Assembly (NCBI GenBank): GCA_003820635.1
Contig: RPOS01000037.1
Coordinates: forward strand, 1-27,012
Reading direction: 5' to 3'
Length of the DNA stretch: 27,012 bases
DNA from: Verrucomicrobiaceae bacterium
Lineage (GTDB): Bacteria > Verrucomicrobiota > Verrucomicrobiae > Verrucomicrobiales > Akkermansiaceae
The notes under the pieces are model-generated. The model saw only the letters and a program-made list of their open reading frames with translations, was not told where the DNA came from and did no database searches. Shown in pieces: positions 7,969-14,822 of the stretch. Every line of letters begins with the position of its first letter. Positions within the stretch are counted from its first letter, which is position 1. A program made the position numbers and the translations under genes.

Positions 7969-8430
7969 ATGTTCCACATTGTTTTGTTAGAACCGGAAAT
8001 CCCGCACAATGCCGGCGCCGCAGGCCGCCTGGCGCTGGCCACGGATTCCACCCTGCACCTCATCGAGCCGCTCGGTTTTTCACTTGAGGACAAATACGTC
8101 CGCCGCACCGGCCTGGACTACTGGCAGGATGTGAAACTGCGCGTCTGGAAATCCCTCGCAGAACTGCAGGCCGCCGCGGATCCCGCCGCCGGGTTTTGGT
8201 TTCTCAGCACCAAGGCGGAAAATTCGCCATGGACCGCCGCGTTCAAACCCGGCGACTATCTGGTCTTCGGCCGCGAGACCAAGGGCCTGCCCGCGGAAAT
8301 CGTCCACGCTGCCGGCGAGCGCGCCCTGCGCATCCCGATGGCCCCCGGCGGCACCCGCAGCCTCAACCTTGCCACCGCCGTGGCCATCGTGCTCTACGAG
8401 GCCATCCGCCAACAGCAGCCGGAGTGGTGA
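7969..8430 (+). CDS. trmL: tRNA (cytidine/uridine-34 2'-O)-methyltransferase TrmL (SPOUT family)
   Basis: The 153 residues match the length of TrmL (YibK), a minimal SPOUT enzyme that methylates the wobble-base ribose of tRNA-Leu using S-adenosylmethionine. Family landmarks in order are FHIVLLEPEIPHNAGAAGRL at the N-terminus, LHLIEPLGFSLEDKYVRRTG, LDYWQDV, the knot motif LVFGRETKGLP (about residues 99-109) and IPMAPGGTRSLNLATAVAIV with LYEA at the end. The Asn-Thr-Gly seen in many homologues after 'IPxN' is replaced by IPHNAGAAG, still a plausible loop. The stop codon lies in a hairpin shared with the convergent folC stop 9 bases away. The ATG follows GAGCC with no Shine-Dalgarno sequence. 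Confidence 0.93.
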   Translation: MFHIVLLEPEIPHNAGAAGRLALATDSTLHLIEPLGFSLEDKYVRRTGLDYWQDVKLRVWKSLAELQAAADPAAGFWFLSTKAENSPWTAAFKPGDYLVFGRETKGLPAEIVHAAGERALRIPMAPGGTRSLNLATAVAIVLYEAIRQQQPEW

Positions 8431-8443
8431 GCAGGCGGCTCAC
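8427..8443. terminator. Compact hairpin spanning both stop codons of trmL and folC
   Basis: A perfect 6-bp inverted repeat, GTGAGC / GCTCAC, with a 5-base loop contains the trmL TGA (8428-8430) in one arm and the folC stop (8440-8442, minus strand) in the other. It could act in both directions. There is no T-run, so termination may depend on another factor or the element may protect 3' ends. Confidence 0.45.
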
Positions 8444-9708
8444 TGCGAGCACGCTTGAAAAAAACCGCCCGTGAGGCAGGCGCGCGCCTCGCCCACGAGA
8501 AAGAGCGAGCCGGCCACAAGGACGGGAGCACCGCCGGCCCGGGCGGCGGCGTAAGCATCCGCAAAGCAGGGGAAACAAGCGTGAGGCGGCGCGTTTTCCG
8601 GCAGGCAGGCAGCGAGTTCTTCCGGAGCCACGGCGCGCGGCGTGGCCACCGGGCAGAGGAAAACCCGCTCCGCAAGCGGCGCGAGAATTTCCAGAATCCC
8701 GGCAATGTTCTTGGCCGCCACGGCGCTGAAGACCAGCGCGCCCTTTTTCCCGGCAAACCTCGCCTGCCACGTCTCGGCAAGCACGCGCGCCGCATGCGGA
8801 TTGTGCGCACCATCCAGCACCACGCCCGGCAGGATTTCCTCGAAACGCCCGGGCCAGCTCATGTTTGCCAGGCCGTAGCGGACGCTGTCGGGATTGAGCG
8901 GCAGCCCGGCGCGGTGCAGCGCCGCCACGGCCAGCGCCGCATTCCAGCGCTGGTGCTCGCCAAGCAGCGCGATGGGATAGCCGGACAAGGGTTCCGCCAC
9001 GAATTCCAAGGGCGCACGGATCTCATTGGCTTCCTTTTCCAAAACAAACTGTGCGGTCGGTTTTTGTGGCGCGGAGATCGCTGGCTTGCCCGCCACGAAA
9101 ATTCCGGCCTTTTCGGCGGCGATTTTTTCCAGCGTGTCGCCCAGCCACTGCATGTGGTCCATACCGATCGGTGTGATCACGCAGACATCGGCGGGCACGG
9201 CGGTGGTGGCATCGAGACGGCCGCCCATGCCGGTCTCGAGCACGATGAGCTCGCAGCCACAGTCGCGGAACCAGCGCATGGCCAGCGCCAGCGTGATCTC
9301 GAAAAACGTGGGATGAGGCTCCATTCGCTCGCAGATTTCGCGCAACGCGGTGAGCATGGCGGCGCAGTTTTCCTCCGGGATTTCCTGACCGGAGACTTTG
9401 ATGCGCTCGCGGTAGTCGATCAGATGCGGCGAGGTGAAAAGCCCGGTGCGCCGGCCGCAGGCGCGGGCGATGCTGTCGATCATGGCGCAGGTGCTGCCCT
9501 TGCCATTGGTGCCCGCCACGTGGATCACCCGCGTGTCATGGGCGGGAAACGCCAGAAACTCCTTGAGCAGACCGCGCGCGCCATCCAGCCCGAGCTTGAT
9601 CCCGAACATCTGGGTGGAAAACAGCCAGTCGATTGCCGCGCGGTAGTGCATCTTGCCGGCCGATCCATCGCCCGGAATCCGGCACCTGCCAAGCGGGGAA
9701 TCAGTCAT
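8440..9708 (-). CDS. folC: Bifunctional folylpolyglutamate synthase / dihydrofolate synthase
   Basis: This cytoplasmic ATP-dependent Mur-ligase-fold enzyme adds glutamate to dihydropteroate and reduced folates. Landmarks are YRAAIDWLFSTQMFGIKLGL, the P-loop VAGTNGKGST (about residues 64-73), LFTSPHLIDYRERIKV, VLETGMGGRLDATT, ITPIGMDHMQWLGDTLEKIA with AAEKAGI, and LDGAHNPHA in the C-terminal domain. Two starts are possible. The ATG at 9708 gives 422 residues and overlaps the end of the upstream DUF2062 gene by 8 bases, suggesting translational coupling. The ATG at 9651 gives a protein beginning MHYRAAIDWL, which matches the usual family N-terminus. I give the longer form; the extra 19 residues carry no recognisable motif. 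Length is normal for FolC either way. Confidence 0.92.
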   Translation of the reverse strand: MTDSPLGRCRIPGDGSAGKMHYRAAIDWLFSTQMFGIKLGLDGARGLLKEFLAFPAHDTRVIHVAGTNGKGSTCAMIDSIARACGRRTGLFTSPHLIDYRERIKVSGQEIPEENCAAMLTALREICERMEPHPTFFEITLALAMRWFRDCGCELIVLETGMGGRLDATTAVPADVCVITPIGMDHMQWLGDTLEKIAAEKAGIFVAGKPAISAPQKPTAQFVLEKEANEIRAPLEFVAEPLSGYPIALLGEHQRWNAALAVAALHRAGLPLNPDSVRYGLANMSWPGRFEEILPGVVLDGAHNPHAARVLAETWQARFAGKKGALVFSAVAAKNIAGILEILAPLAERVFLCPVATPRAVAPEELAACLPENAPPHACFPCFADAYAAARAGGAPVLVAGSLFLVGEARACLTGGFFQACSQ

Positions 9709-10252
9709 TTCCCATCCGTTTCGCCCACAACCGGCGGCGAACCGGCAGATGGTGCGGCATGATGGCCGAAAACAGGTGCACCAGCGGAAAGGCGCAGAGA
9801 GAGATGACCACTCCGGAAACAATCATGCCGAGGATGAAACTGGCGGCATTGATATTGCCCACGCCCGGCACATCGAACTGCACCTTGGTGAGGAAATGCG
9901 GCATCGGCACGGCCAGCGCATCGCGCAGCCACTGGCCAAGGCGGAACTGGGCGTAAAGCACCGGTGGCGTGGTGAGCGGATTGGTCACCCAGCAAGCGGC
10001 CATCGCAAACGGCACGTTGGCCCGGAAACGCATGGCGATGATCGCCGCCGGGACCATTTGGAAAGGCATCAGCATCATCGAGAAAAACAGCCCGATGGCG
10101 AGGCCGGCGGCCACCGTGTCCCGGCAGGGGATCCAGATGGCGCGGTTTGAGATCGGCCGGGTGACCGCCTGCCACCACGGCCGGTGACGCAGATGCGGGT
10201 GCCGCAGGGACCTGAGTGCCTGCCGCACCAGTCTGAGATAGCGTTTCTTCAT
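9701..10252 (-). CDS. DUF2062 membrane protein
   Basis: From the ATG at 10252 the protein has 183 residues. The frame runs on to 10552 but that part is low-quality Arg/Gly/Ser sequence across the regulatory region. A basic N-terminus (KKRYLRLVRQALRSL) precedes the DUF2062 signature: DTVAAGLAIGLFFSMMLMPF, then NVPFAMAACWVTNPLTTPPV with 'WVTNPLT-PP' as the key motif, and later FILGMIVSGVVISLCAFPLV as a final membrane helix pair. DUF2062 proteins are small inner-membrane proteins of unknown function. The gene overlaps the folC start by 8 bases, so the two are probably one transcript. That is not evidence of a functional link to folate. Confidence 0.85.
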   Translation of the reverse strand: MKKRYLRLVRQALRSLRHPHLRHRPWWQAVTRPISNRAIWIPCRDTVAAGLAIGLFFSMMLMPFQMVPAAIIAMRFRANVPFAMAACWVTNPLTTPPVLYAQFRLGQWLRDALAVPMPHFLTKVQFDVPGVGNINAASFILGMIVSGVVISLCAFPLVHLFSAIMPHHLPVRRRLWAKRMGND

Positions 10253-10464
10253 GCGAAAAGCGGAAAGACCTGCGCAAGATCCCCCGCCCGGGCCGGACAA
10301 GCAACCGCAAACGCGGCCGGCAAATTCCCCCGAGGGATTTCCTGACGCGATCGCGTAAGTGCGCTGCGGCCGGATTCGCGCCATATTCCGCTCATCGATT
10401 TCCCGCCCCCCCGAGGTTTCTGAGGCCCGGACCATGGGGCACCCCCCAGCATAGTGTGTGTGAA

Positions 10465-10500
10465 CTGCCCCGATCGCCCCCCCGCGAGTGATCGGGGCAG
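10465..10500. promoter_or_regulatory. 11-bp dyad upstream of the rpoN promoter: candidate activator site or terminator
   Basis: A perfect inverted repeat, CTGCCCCGATC (10465-10475) and GATCGGGGCAG (10490-10500), has a 14-base spacer. Its centre is about 66 bases upstream of the -24 element of the sigma-54 promoter, or about 90 bases from the predicted start. That is the usual range for an enhancer-binding-protein site. No T-run follows either arm, which argues against a simple terminator. Confidence 0.5.
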
Positions 10501-10546
10501 AAGGTGGGGCCTCCGCTACTTGCGGAAAATGAAATGATTCATCGAA

Positions 10547-10562
10547 TGGCACGTATTTTGCT
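10547..10562 (+). promoter_or_regulatory. Sigma-54 (-24/-12) promoter of rpoN
   Basis: TGGCACG-TATT-TTGCT fits the sigma-54 consensus TGGCACG-N4-TTGCW at every defined base, with the correct spacing between the -24 GG (10548-10549) and the -12 GC (10560-10561). It reads toward rpoN. Transcription should begin near 10573, leaving about 43 bases of leader before the rpoN ATG at 10616. The implication is that sigma-54 controls its own gene. Confidence 0.8.
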
Positions 10563-10595
10563 TCACTCTGGGCTCATTCCCCTTAGCTTGGTGCT

Positions 10596-10610
10596 GGCAA
10601 TCCGATTGCC
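10596..10610 (+). promoter_or_regulatory. Leader hairpin immediately before the rpoN start codon
   Basis: GGCAAT-CCG-ATTGCC is a perfect 6-bp stem with a 3-base loop ending 5 bases before the rpoN ATG, exactly where a Shine-Dalgarno sequence would normally lie. None is present. The hairpin could limit ribosome access, or the dyad could be a protein site. Only the inverted repeat itself is directly visible. Confidence 0.45.
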
Positions 10611-10615
10611 CGGCC

Positions 10616-12016
10616 ATGGCGGACCTTTCCTTCCATCAATCGCTCACGCAGCAGCAGACGCTCGCGCCCCAGATGCGCAAGAGCCTGGAAATCCTGCAGG
10701 CGGGCACGATGGAGCTTTCCCAACTCATCACCCAGGCGCTGGAAACCAATCCCGTGCTCGAGGATGTGACGGAATCCATTTCGCTCGACGAGGAGGGCCC
10801 GGATCCGGAGGAGGCGGACTCGCTGGATTACCTCAATCAAACGGATGACGACTGGCGGGACCGCTCGATCATGGAGGGAAAATCCTCGCCATGGACCCAG
10901 GAGGACGAACAAAGGCGGCAGCGGATCTACGATTCGATCGTCGCGCCAGTGACCTTGCAGCAGCATCTGCAGCAGCAGTTGGATCTTTCGATGGTCGATC
11001 CGCCGGTGCGCAAGGCGGCGCAGGCGCTGCTGGGAAATCTCGATGAGCGCGGGTTTCTTGATATGCCGGCCAAGGAACTGGGTGCGCGCCTCCGTATCAA
11101 AGCCACGCACCTGAAAGCAGCGCTGCGCCTGATCCAGTCCTTCGATCCGGCGGGTGTCGGCGCATCCGGCATCGCGGAGTCGCTGTTGCTGCAACTCGAG
11201 CGGACAAGCGGCACGGACACCATCGAATTCAAAATCGTGCGCGACCATCTGGAGGATCTCGCCCGCAAGCGCCAGCCGCAGATCGCCAAGGCGCTCGGCA
11301 CCAGCGTCGAGCGCGTGGCAGAGGCCGCCGCCCGCATCGGCCGCCTCACGCCCAATCCGGGCGGCGATTTCAACCCCACCGGAAACCCCTACATCCTGCC
11401 GGATGTCATCATCGAGAGCAACGAGGACGGCCAGTTGGAGGCGAGCCTCACCGGCGAACACCTGCCAAACCTGCGGATCAACGATTTCTACAAGGACATG
11501 ATCGGCAAAAGCGGTGTGGATGCCAAGGCACGGCAGTTCCTGCGCGATCAGATCCGCGACGGCCGCAGCCTGATCCGCTCGATTTCGCTGCGTCAGGAAA
11601 CGATACTGGCCATCGCCCATAAGCTCATCGAACACCAGCCGGAGTTTTTCCGCAAAGGCCCGCGTTTCCTGCGGCCGCTGACGATGAACGACATCGCCGA
11701 AGAGCTCGGCATGCACGCCACCACCGTCTCCCGCGCCGTGGCTGGCAAGTATCTGCTCACGCCCCGAGGGCTGATGGAAATGCGGGCGTTCTTCGCCACC
11801 GGCTACCAGGCGGAGGACGGCACGGAGGTTTCCAATGCCGGCGTGCGCGAGGCGATCCAACGGTTGGTGGCGGTGGAAAATCCGGCCAAACCGATGTCTG
11901 ACGAGGCACTGATGAAGGCACTTGCGAAACAAGGCATCACCGTGGCCCGCCGGACCATCGCCAAATACCGCGAGCAGCTCAACATCCTGCCATCCCACCT
12001 GCGCAAGACGTTCTGA
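10616..12016 (+). CDS. rpoN: RNA polymerase sigma-54 factor
   Basis: This 466-residue protein has all three RpoN regions. Region I (residues 1-50) is Gln/Leu-rich and contacts activators (QSLTQQQTLAPQMRKSLEIL). Region II (about 51-95) is acidic (SLDEEGPDPEEADSLDYL). Region III has the core-binding domain (about 100-300), a helix-turn-helix (MNDIAEELGMHATTVSRAVA, about 359-378) and the RpoN box ARRTIAKYRE (about 444-453) that reads the -24 element. The alternative sigma factor directs polymerase to -24/-12 promoters and needs an ATP-dependent activator. The start is fixed by the family N-terminus and by the promoter and leader just upstream. A consensus sigma-54 site in front of it suggests autoregulation. 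No HPF, lptB or ptsN gene follows, unlike the proteobacterial rpoN operon. Confidence 0.97.
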   Translation: MADLSFHQSLTQQQTLAPQMRKSLEILQAGTMELSQLITQALETNPVLEDVTESISLDEEGPDPEEADSLDYLNQTDDDWRDRSIMEGKSSPWTQEDEQRRQRIYDSIVAPVTLQQHLQQQLDLSMVDPPVRKAAQALLGNLDERGFLDMPAKELGARLRIKATHLKAALRLIQSFDPAGVGASGIAESLLLQLERTSGTDTIEFKIVRDHLEDLARKRQPQIAKALGTSVERVAEAAARIGRLTPNPGGDFNPTGNPYILPDVIIESNEDGQLEASLTGEHLPNLRINDFYKDMIGKSGVDAKARQFLRDQIRDGRSLIRSISLRQETILAIAHKLIEHQPEFFRKGPRFLRPLTMNDIAEELGMHATTVSRAVAGKYLLTPRGLMEMRAFFATGYQAEDGTEVSNAGVREAIQRLVAVENPAKPMSDEALMKALAKQGITVARRTIAKYREQLNILPSHLRKTF

Positions 12017-12045
12017 GCGAGCCATCTTTGGCCGGCCATCGCAGA

Positions 12046-12243
12046 TCAAACCCTCACCCGCAGATCCCGCACACTCCACAGCACCCCGGCGGCCGCTGCG
12101 CCGCTGCCACGCATGCGCCGTGCGCCGTCCTTGCGTCTGCCCGAAAACCTTTCACGCGCCCCGGCGAAGGCCGCGTTGACGAACTCCCCGCTGCCAATCA
12201 CCGCCCCGTCCGTGAAATACCTCACCCGGCACTGCAACGTGCC
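12046..12243 (-). pseudogene. C-terminal remnant of a REP-associated (Y1, IS200-like) transposase
   Basis: The minus strand between rpoN and xseA encodes about 65 residues ending at a stop: TLQCRVRYFTDGAVIGSGEF, then a basic stretch ARERFSGRRKDGARRMRGSG, and a close of SVRDLRVRV. From memory of the family, this order (RVRYFTDGxVxGSxxFV, then KRKxGARxMRG, then SLRDLR) is the tail of RAYT-type transposases common in Verrucomicrobiota. The catalytic HUH and Tyr region is missing: upstream, the frame runs into sequence antisense to xseA. It is therefore a fragment and not an active element. A BLAST search of these 65 residues would confirm or refute the family call. Confidence 0.6.
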
Positions 12244-12330
12244 GCTGTGCTGATGGCTCCGGTTGAACCGGCTAACTTTGGCGTTCGTTTTCCCTCTCGA
12301 AATCTCCTGCGCATCTGCCAGCTTTCCGCC

Positions 12331-13704
12331 ATGGATTTGTTTTCCGCGCCTCGAGCGATCAAAACTGACGAGCAGACGCTCAGCGTGACGCAGTTGCTGA
12401 GGCGGATGAAGAACCTGCTGGAGGTGCAGATGGGCGAGGTGTGGGTGGAGGGCGAGGTTTCCAACCTGAAGAAACAGGGCAGCGGGCATTGGTATTTCTC
12501 GCTCAAGGACGCCGGGGCGCAGATCCAGTGTGCAATGTTCGGCGCACGCAAGCGTCCGGGCGCGGATGCGCTGGAGGATGGAGCGAAGGTTAGGGTCTTT
12601 GCCGAGGCAAGCGTCTATGAAGCGCGCGGCCAGTTGCAGATCATCGTGCAGAAAGCGGAGCGCGCCGGGACGGGTGACTTGCAGGCGCGCTTCGAGGCGC
12701 TGAAACGCAAACTGCACGCCGAGGGCTTGTTCGACGCCCGCCGGAAGCAGGCGATTCCCGCATTTCCGAAAACGGTCGGCATCGTGACCTCCGCATCAGG
12801 CGCGGCCTTGCAGGACATCCTCAACGTTCTGACAAGACGCGCGCCGTGGGTGCAGCCGGTGCTGTTCCCGGTGCGTGTCCAGGGCAAGGGGGCGGAGCTC
12901 GAAATCGCCGCAGCCATCGAAAAAATGGGCCGGCCGGAGGCTTTCGGCTACCCGCGTTGCGACGTGCTCATCGTTGGCCGCGGCGGCGGATCGATCGAGG
13001 ATTTGTGGAATTTCAACGAGGAAGTCGTCGCCCGGGCGATCGCGGCGTGCCCGATTCCCATCATTTCCGCGGTGGGGCATGAAATTGATTTCACCATCGC
13101 GGATTTTGTGGCGGACCTGCGGGCACCCACGCCCAGCGCGGCAGCGGAGCTTGCGGTGGCCGATGGCACGGAGTTGTTAGAAAGATTGTCGCAGTTCCGG
13201 CGGCGGCTCGCCCGGCTCGCCCGCGAGCGGCTGGCACGCGCGCGCATGGAAGTGGCTGCGTTGAAACGCGGAGCCCTGCAGCGCGATGGGGAGCGTCTGT
13301 TGCGCGAACCGATGATACGCCTCGACAGCGCGCGCGGTCGGCTTTCAACAGCGCTTGGCAGCTCGCTGGAAACCATCACCGCCCGCCTGAACGAAGCGCG
13401 GATGCGCCACCGGGCGCATCATCCGGCCAAGGTTCTGGAGCGGCGGATGGAACATCTCACGCATTTGCGGCTGCGCCTGGATCGCGCCGGCAAGGATCTC
13501 ATCGATCACCGCACCGAGCGGCTCGGACGGCTGCGCGGATTGCTGCGTGCGCTCGGCCCGGAATCCGCCTTCCAACGCGGGTTTTCCATCACTCTCGGCG
13601 CGGATGGCCGGGTGATCCGCTCCGCAGCCAGCCTCAAACCCGGCGATCTGCTGCACACGAAGTTCGCCGATGGGGAAACCACCAGCCGCGTGGTGGATGG
13701 TTAG
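12331..13704 (+). CDS. xseA: Exodeoxyribonuclease VII large subunit
   Basis: This 457-residue protein starts at the ATG at 12331 (MDLFSAPRAI). The frame is open further upstream, but that sequence overlaps the transposase remnant and has no domain. The N-terminal OB fold (about residues 17-110) includes LSVTQLLRRMKNLLE and VWVEGEVSNLKKQGSGHWYF. The catalytic domain has TVGIVTSASGAALQDI, LIVGRGGGSIEDLWNFNEE (about 213-231) and ISAVGHEIDFTIADFVADLR with APTPSAAAEL. A long basic coiled coil follows, and the end is ALGPESAFQRGFSIT. With XseB it degrades single-stranded DNA in both directions. No xseB gene lies in the window, although it often follows xseA. Its stop lies 13 bases from the convergent panE stop. 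Confidence 0.96.
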   Translation: MDLFSAPRAIKTDEQTLSVTQLLRRMKNLLEVQMGEVWVEGEVSNLKKQGSGHWYFSLKDAGAQIQCAMFGARKRPGADALEDGAKVRVFAEASVYEARGQLQIIVQKAERAGTGDLQARFEALKRKLHAEGLFDARRKQAIPAFPKTVGIVTSASGAALQDILNVLTRRAPWVQPVLFPVRVQGKGAELEIAAAIEKMGRPEAFGYPRCDVLIVGRGGGSIEDLWNFNEEVVARAIAACPIPIISAVGHEIDFTIADFVADLRAPTPSAAAELAVADGTELLERLSQFRRRLARLARERLARARMEVAALKRGALQRDGERLLREPMIRLDSARGRLSTALGSSLETITARLNEARMRHRAHHPAKVLERRMEHLTHLRLRLDRAGKDLIDHRTERLGRLRGLLRALGPESAFQRGFSITLGADGRVIRSAASLKPGDLLHTKFADGETTSRVVDG

Positions 13705-13706
13705 GC

Positions 13707-13721
13707 ATAGCCGGATGCTAT
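13707..13721. terminator. Short hairpin between the convergent xseA and panE genes
   Basis: ATAGC-CGGAT-GCTAT is a perfect 5-bp inverted repeat lying just after the xseA stop and including the panE stop codon (13718-13720, minus strand). It is short and has no T-run, so termination is tentative. Confidence 0.3.
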
Positions 13722-14644
13722 CGCTCCGCCAGCCGTTGTTCGATCCTTTCCAACAACCGTGCGGTGTGTGGCATGGCAATGCCTGCCGCCTGCCCGCGCC
13801 GCAGCGGCTCACGCCAGATCGGCCCGACCTCCACTTCGCGGCCTTCGACGAAGTCGATCATGCTGGAAGTGCGATAGGGCCCCATCGGGCGGGTTCGTTC
13901 GACCTGGAAATCGATCAACTCATCGCCCAAGTCGTGACCGAGTGCGCGTGCCGCAGCAATCACCTCGGCCATCAACGCGCGGATCTCGTGCTCGGTTTCG
14001 GCGGATGCGAGCAAGGTGTCAGTGGTGACGCCGCCGTCCGCCACGGAGAGACCGTTGAAAGGGATGTTCCAGACGAGTTTTTCCCATTGAGCCTGTTCGA
14101 GATCGGGTATCGCCACGGACGGGATGCCGGCGGCCTTGAAGCGCCGGGTGATCTCCGCAGCCCGCCCGGGGATGCCGGGGAACCACTCGCCAATGGTGGT
14201 GCGGCCACCGGCGGAGTGCCTCACCAGTCCGCGAGAAACCCGGTTGATGCAGATGAAACACTGGCCGCCGAGCACCCGCTCCGGGCCGGTGATTTCCGCG
14301 ATGCTCTCGCAGTTGCCCAGCCCGTTCTGCAGTGTGAGCACTTGCGTTTCCGCATGAAGTAGCGGCGGCAACACCTCGCCGAGATGCGGATTCGCGGTGG
14401 TTTTCCATGCCACGATCACCAGGTCCACCGGTCCGATTTCCGCCGCCGTCCGATAGGCTTGCAGCTGCGGCAGTTCGAAGTCGCCATGCACGCTTTCCAC
14501 CCTGAGGCCGTGGCTGGCGAGCTCCTCGCGATTCGATCGCGCCAGAAACCGCACGTCCTCGCCCGCCGCCGCAAGACGGCCGCCGTAATACAACCCGATC
14601 GCGCCGGAGCCCGCGACCGCCACGCTGTTGAATGTCCAACTCAC
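13718..14644 (-). CDS. panE: 2-dehydropantoate 2-reductase (ketopantoate reductase)
   Basis: This 308-residue cytoplasmic enzyme reduces ketopantoate to pantoate with NADPH for coenzyme A synthesis. The Rossmann dinucleotide motif is at the N-terminus (VAVAGSGAIGLYYGGRLAAA, about residues 8-27). Next come LVIVAWKTTAN, LTLQNGLGN, the catalytic-Lys segment EKLVWNIPFNGLSV (about 188-201) and the C-terminal helical domain with Ser-Met-Asp-like PYRTSSMIDFVEGREVEVG. All are typical of PanE, though the family contains paralogues acting on other ketoacids, so the exact substrate is inferred. The start is GTG at 14644; an overlapping ATG at 14660 is in another frame. It is divergent from the LOG-like gene. 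Confidence 0.88.
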   Translation of the reverse strand: MSWTFNSVAVAGSGAIGLYYGGRLAAAGEDVRFLARSNREELASHGLRVESVHGDFELPQLQAYRTAAEIGPVDLVIVAWKTTANPHLGEVLPPLLHAETQVLTLQNGLGNCESIAEITGPERVLGGQCFICINRVSRGLVRHSAGGRTTIGEWFPGIPGRAAEITRRFKAAGIPSVAIPDLEQAQWEKLVWNIPFNGLSVADGGVTTDTLLASAETEHEIRALMAEVIAAARALGHDLGDELIDFQVERTRPMGPYRTSSMIDFVEGREVEVGPIWREPLRRGQAAGIAMPHTARLLERIEQRLAER

Positions 14645-14822
14645 GTTTCCAATCCATCATCCGCCGCAGGCCGGGGCAAGTCCGCGCGCCGCCAAGCTGG
14701 AATTCCTGGCAAAATGGTCACTTGCAAGGATGGCATTCCCTGCTTGGTTAGCCGTTGGCGCTTCGTCGGGTGACGAGGAAAACCCCGCCTGTTTTGCAGT
14801 TCACCCATCGCATCCAAACACC

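Larger units (their letters stand above)
10253..10615. other. 363-base intergenic regulatory region between the DUF2062 gene and rpoN
   Basis: The gap between the divergent genes holds no credible coding sequence. In order it has a 12-base perfect palindrome ACGCGATCGCGT (10345-10356), C- and G-runs around 10406-10446, the 11-bp dyad, the sigma-54 promoter and the leader hairpin listed separately. I see no clear sigma-70-type promoter for the minus-strand folC operon, which must also start here. Confidence 0.6.

Noticed and set aside
8455..9762. 435-residue plus-strand open frame
   Set aside because: It is antisense to folC, whose P-loop and other motifs are clear. The plus frame has no recognisable motif.
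10345..10356. 12-base palindrome ACGCGATCGCGT as an operator
   Set aside because: It is perfect but made of alternating GC words common in this genome, with no linked promoter element; kept only as a note in the intergenic entry.
10253..10615. Non-coding RNA or riboswitch upstream of rpoN
   Set aside because: The dyad and hairpin are simple inverted repeats; no recognisable riboswitch core or tRNA-like structure is present.
12028..12330. N-terminal extension of xseA by 101 residues
   Set aside because: The sequence is low-quality, overlaps the transposase remnant on the other strand, and the family N-terminus fits the ATG at 12331.
13165..13180. Second sigma-54-like site (TGGCACGGAGTTGTT)
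   Set aside because: It lies inside xseA coding sequence and lacks the GC of the -12 element.
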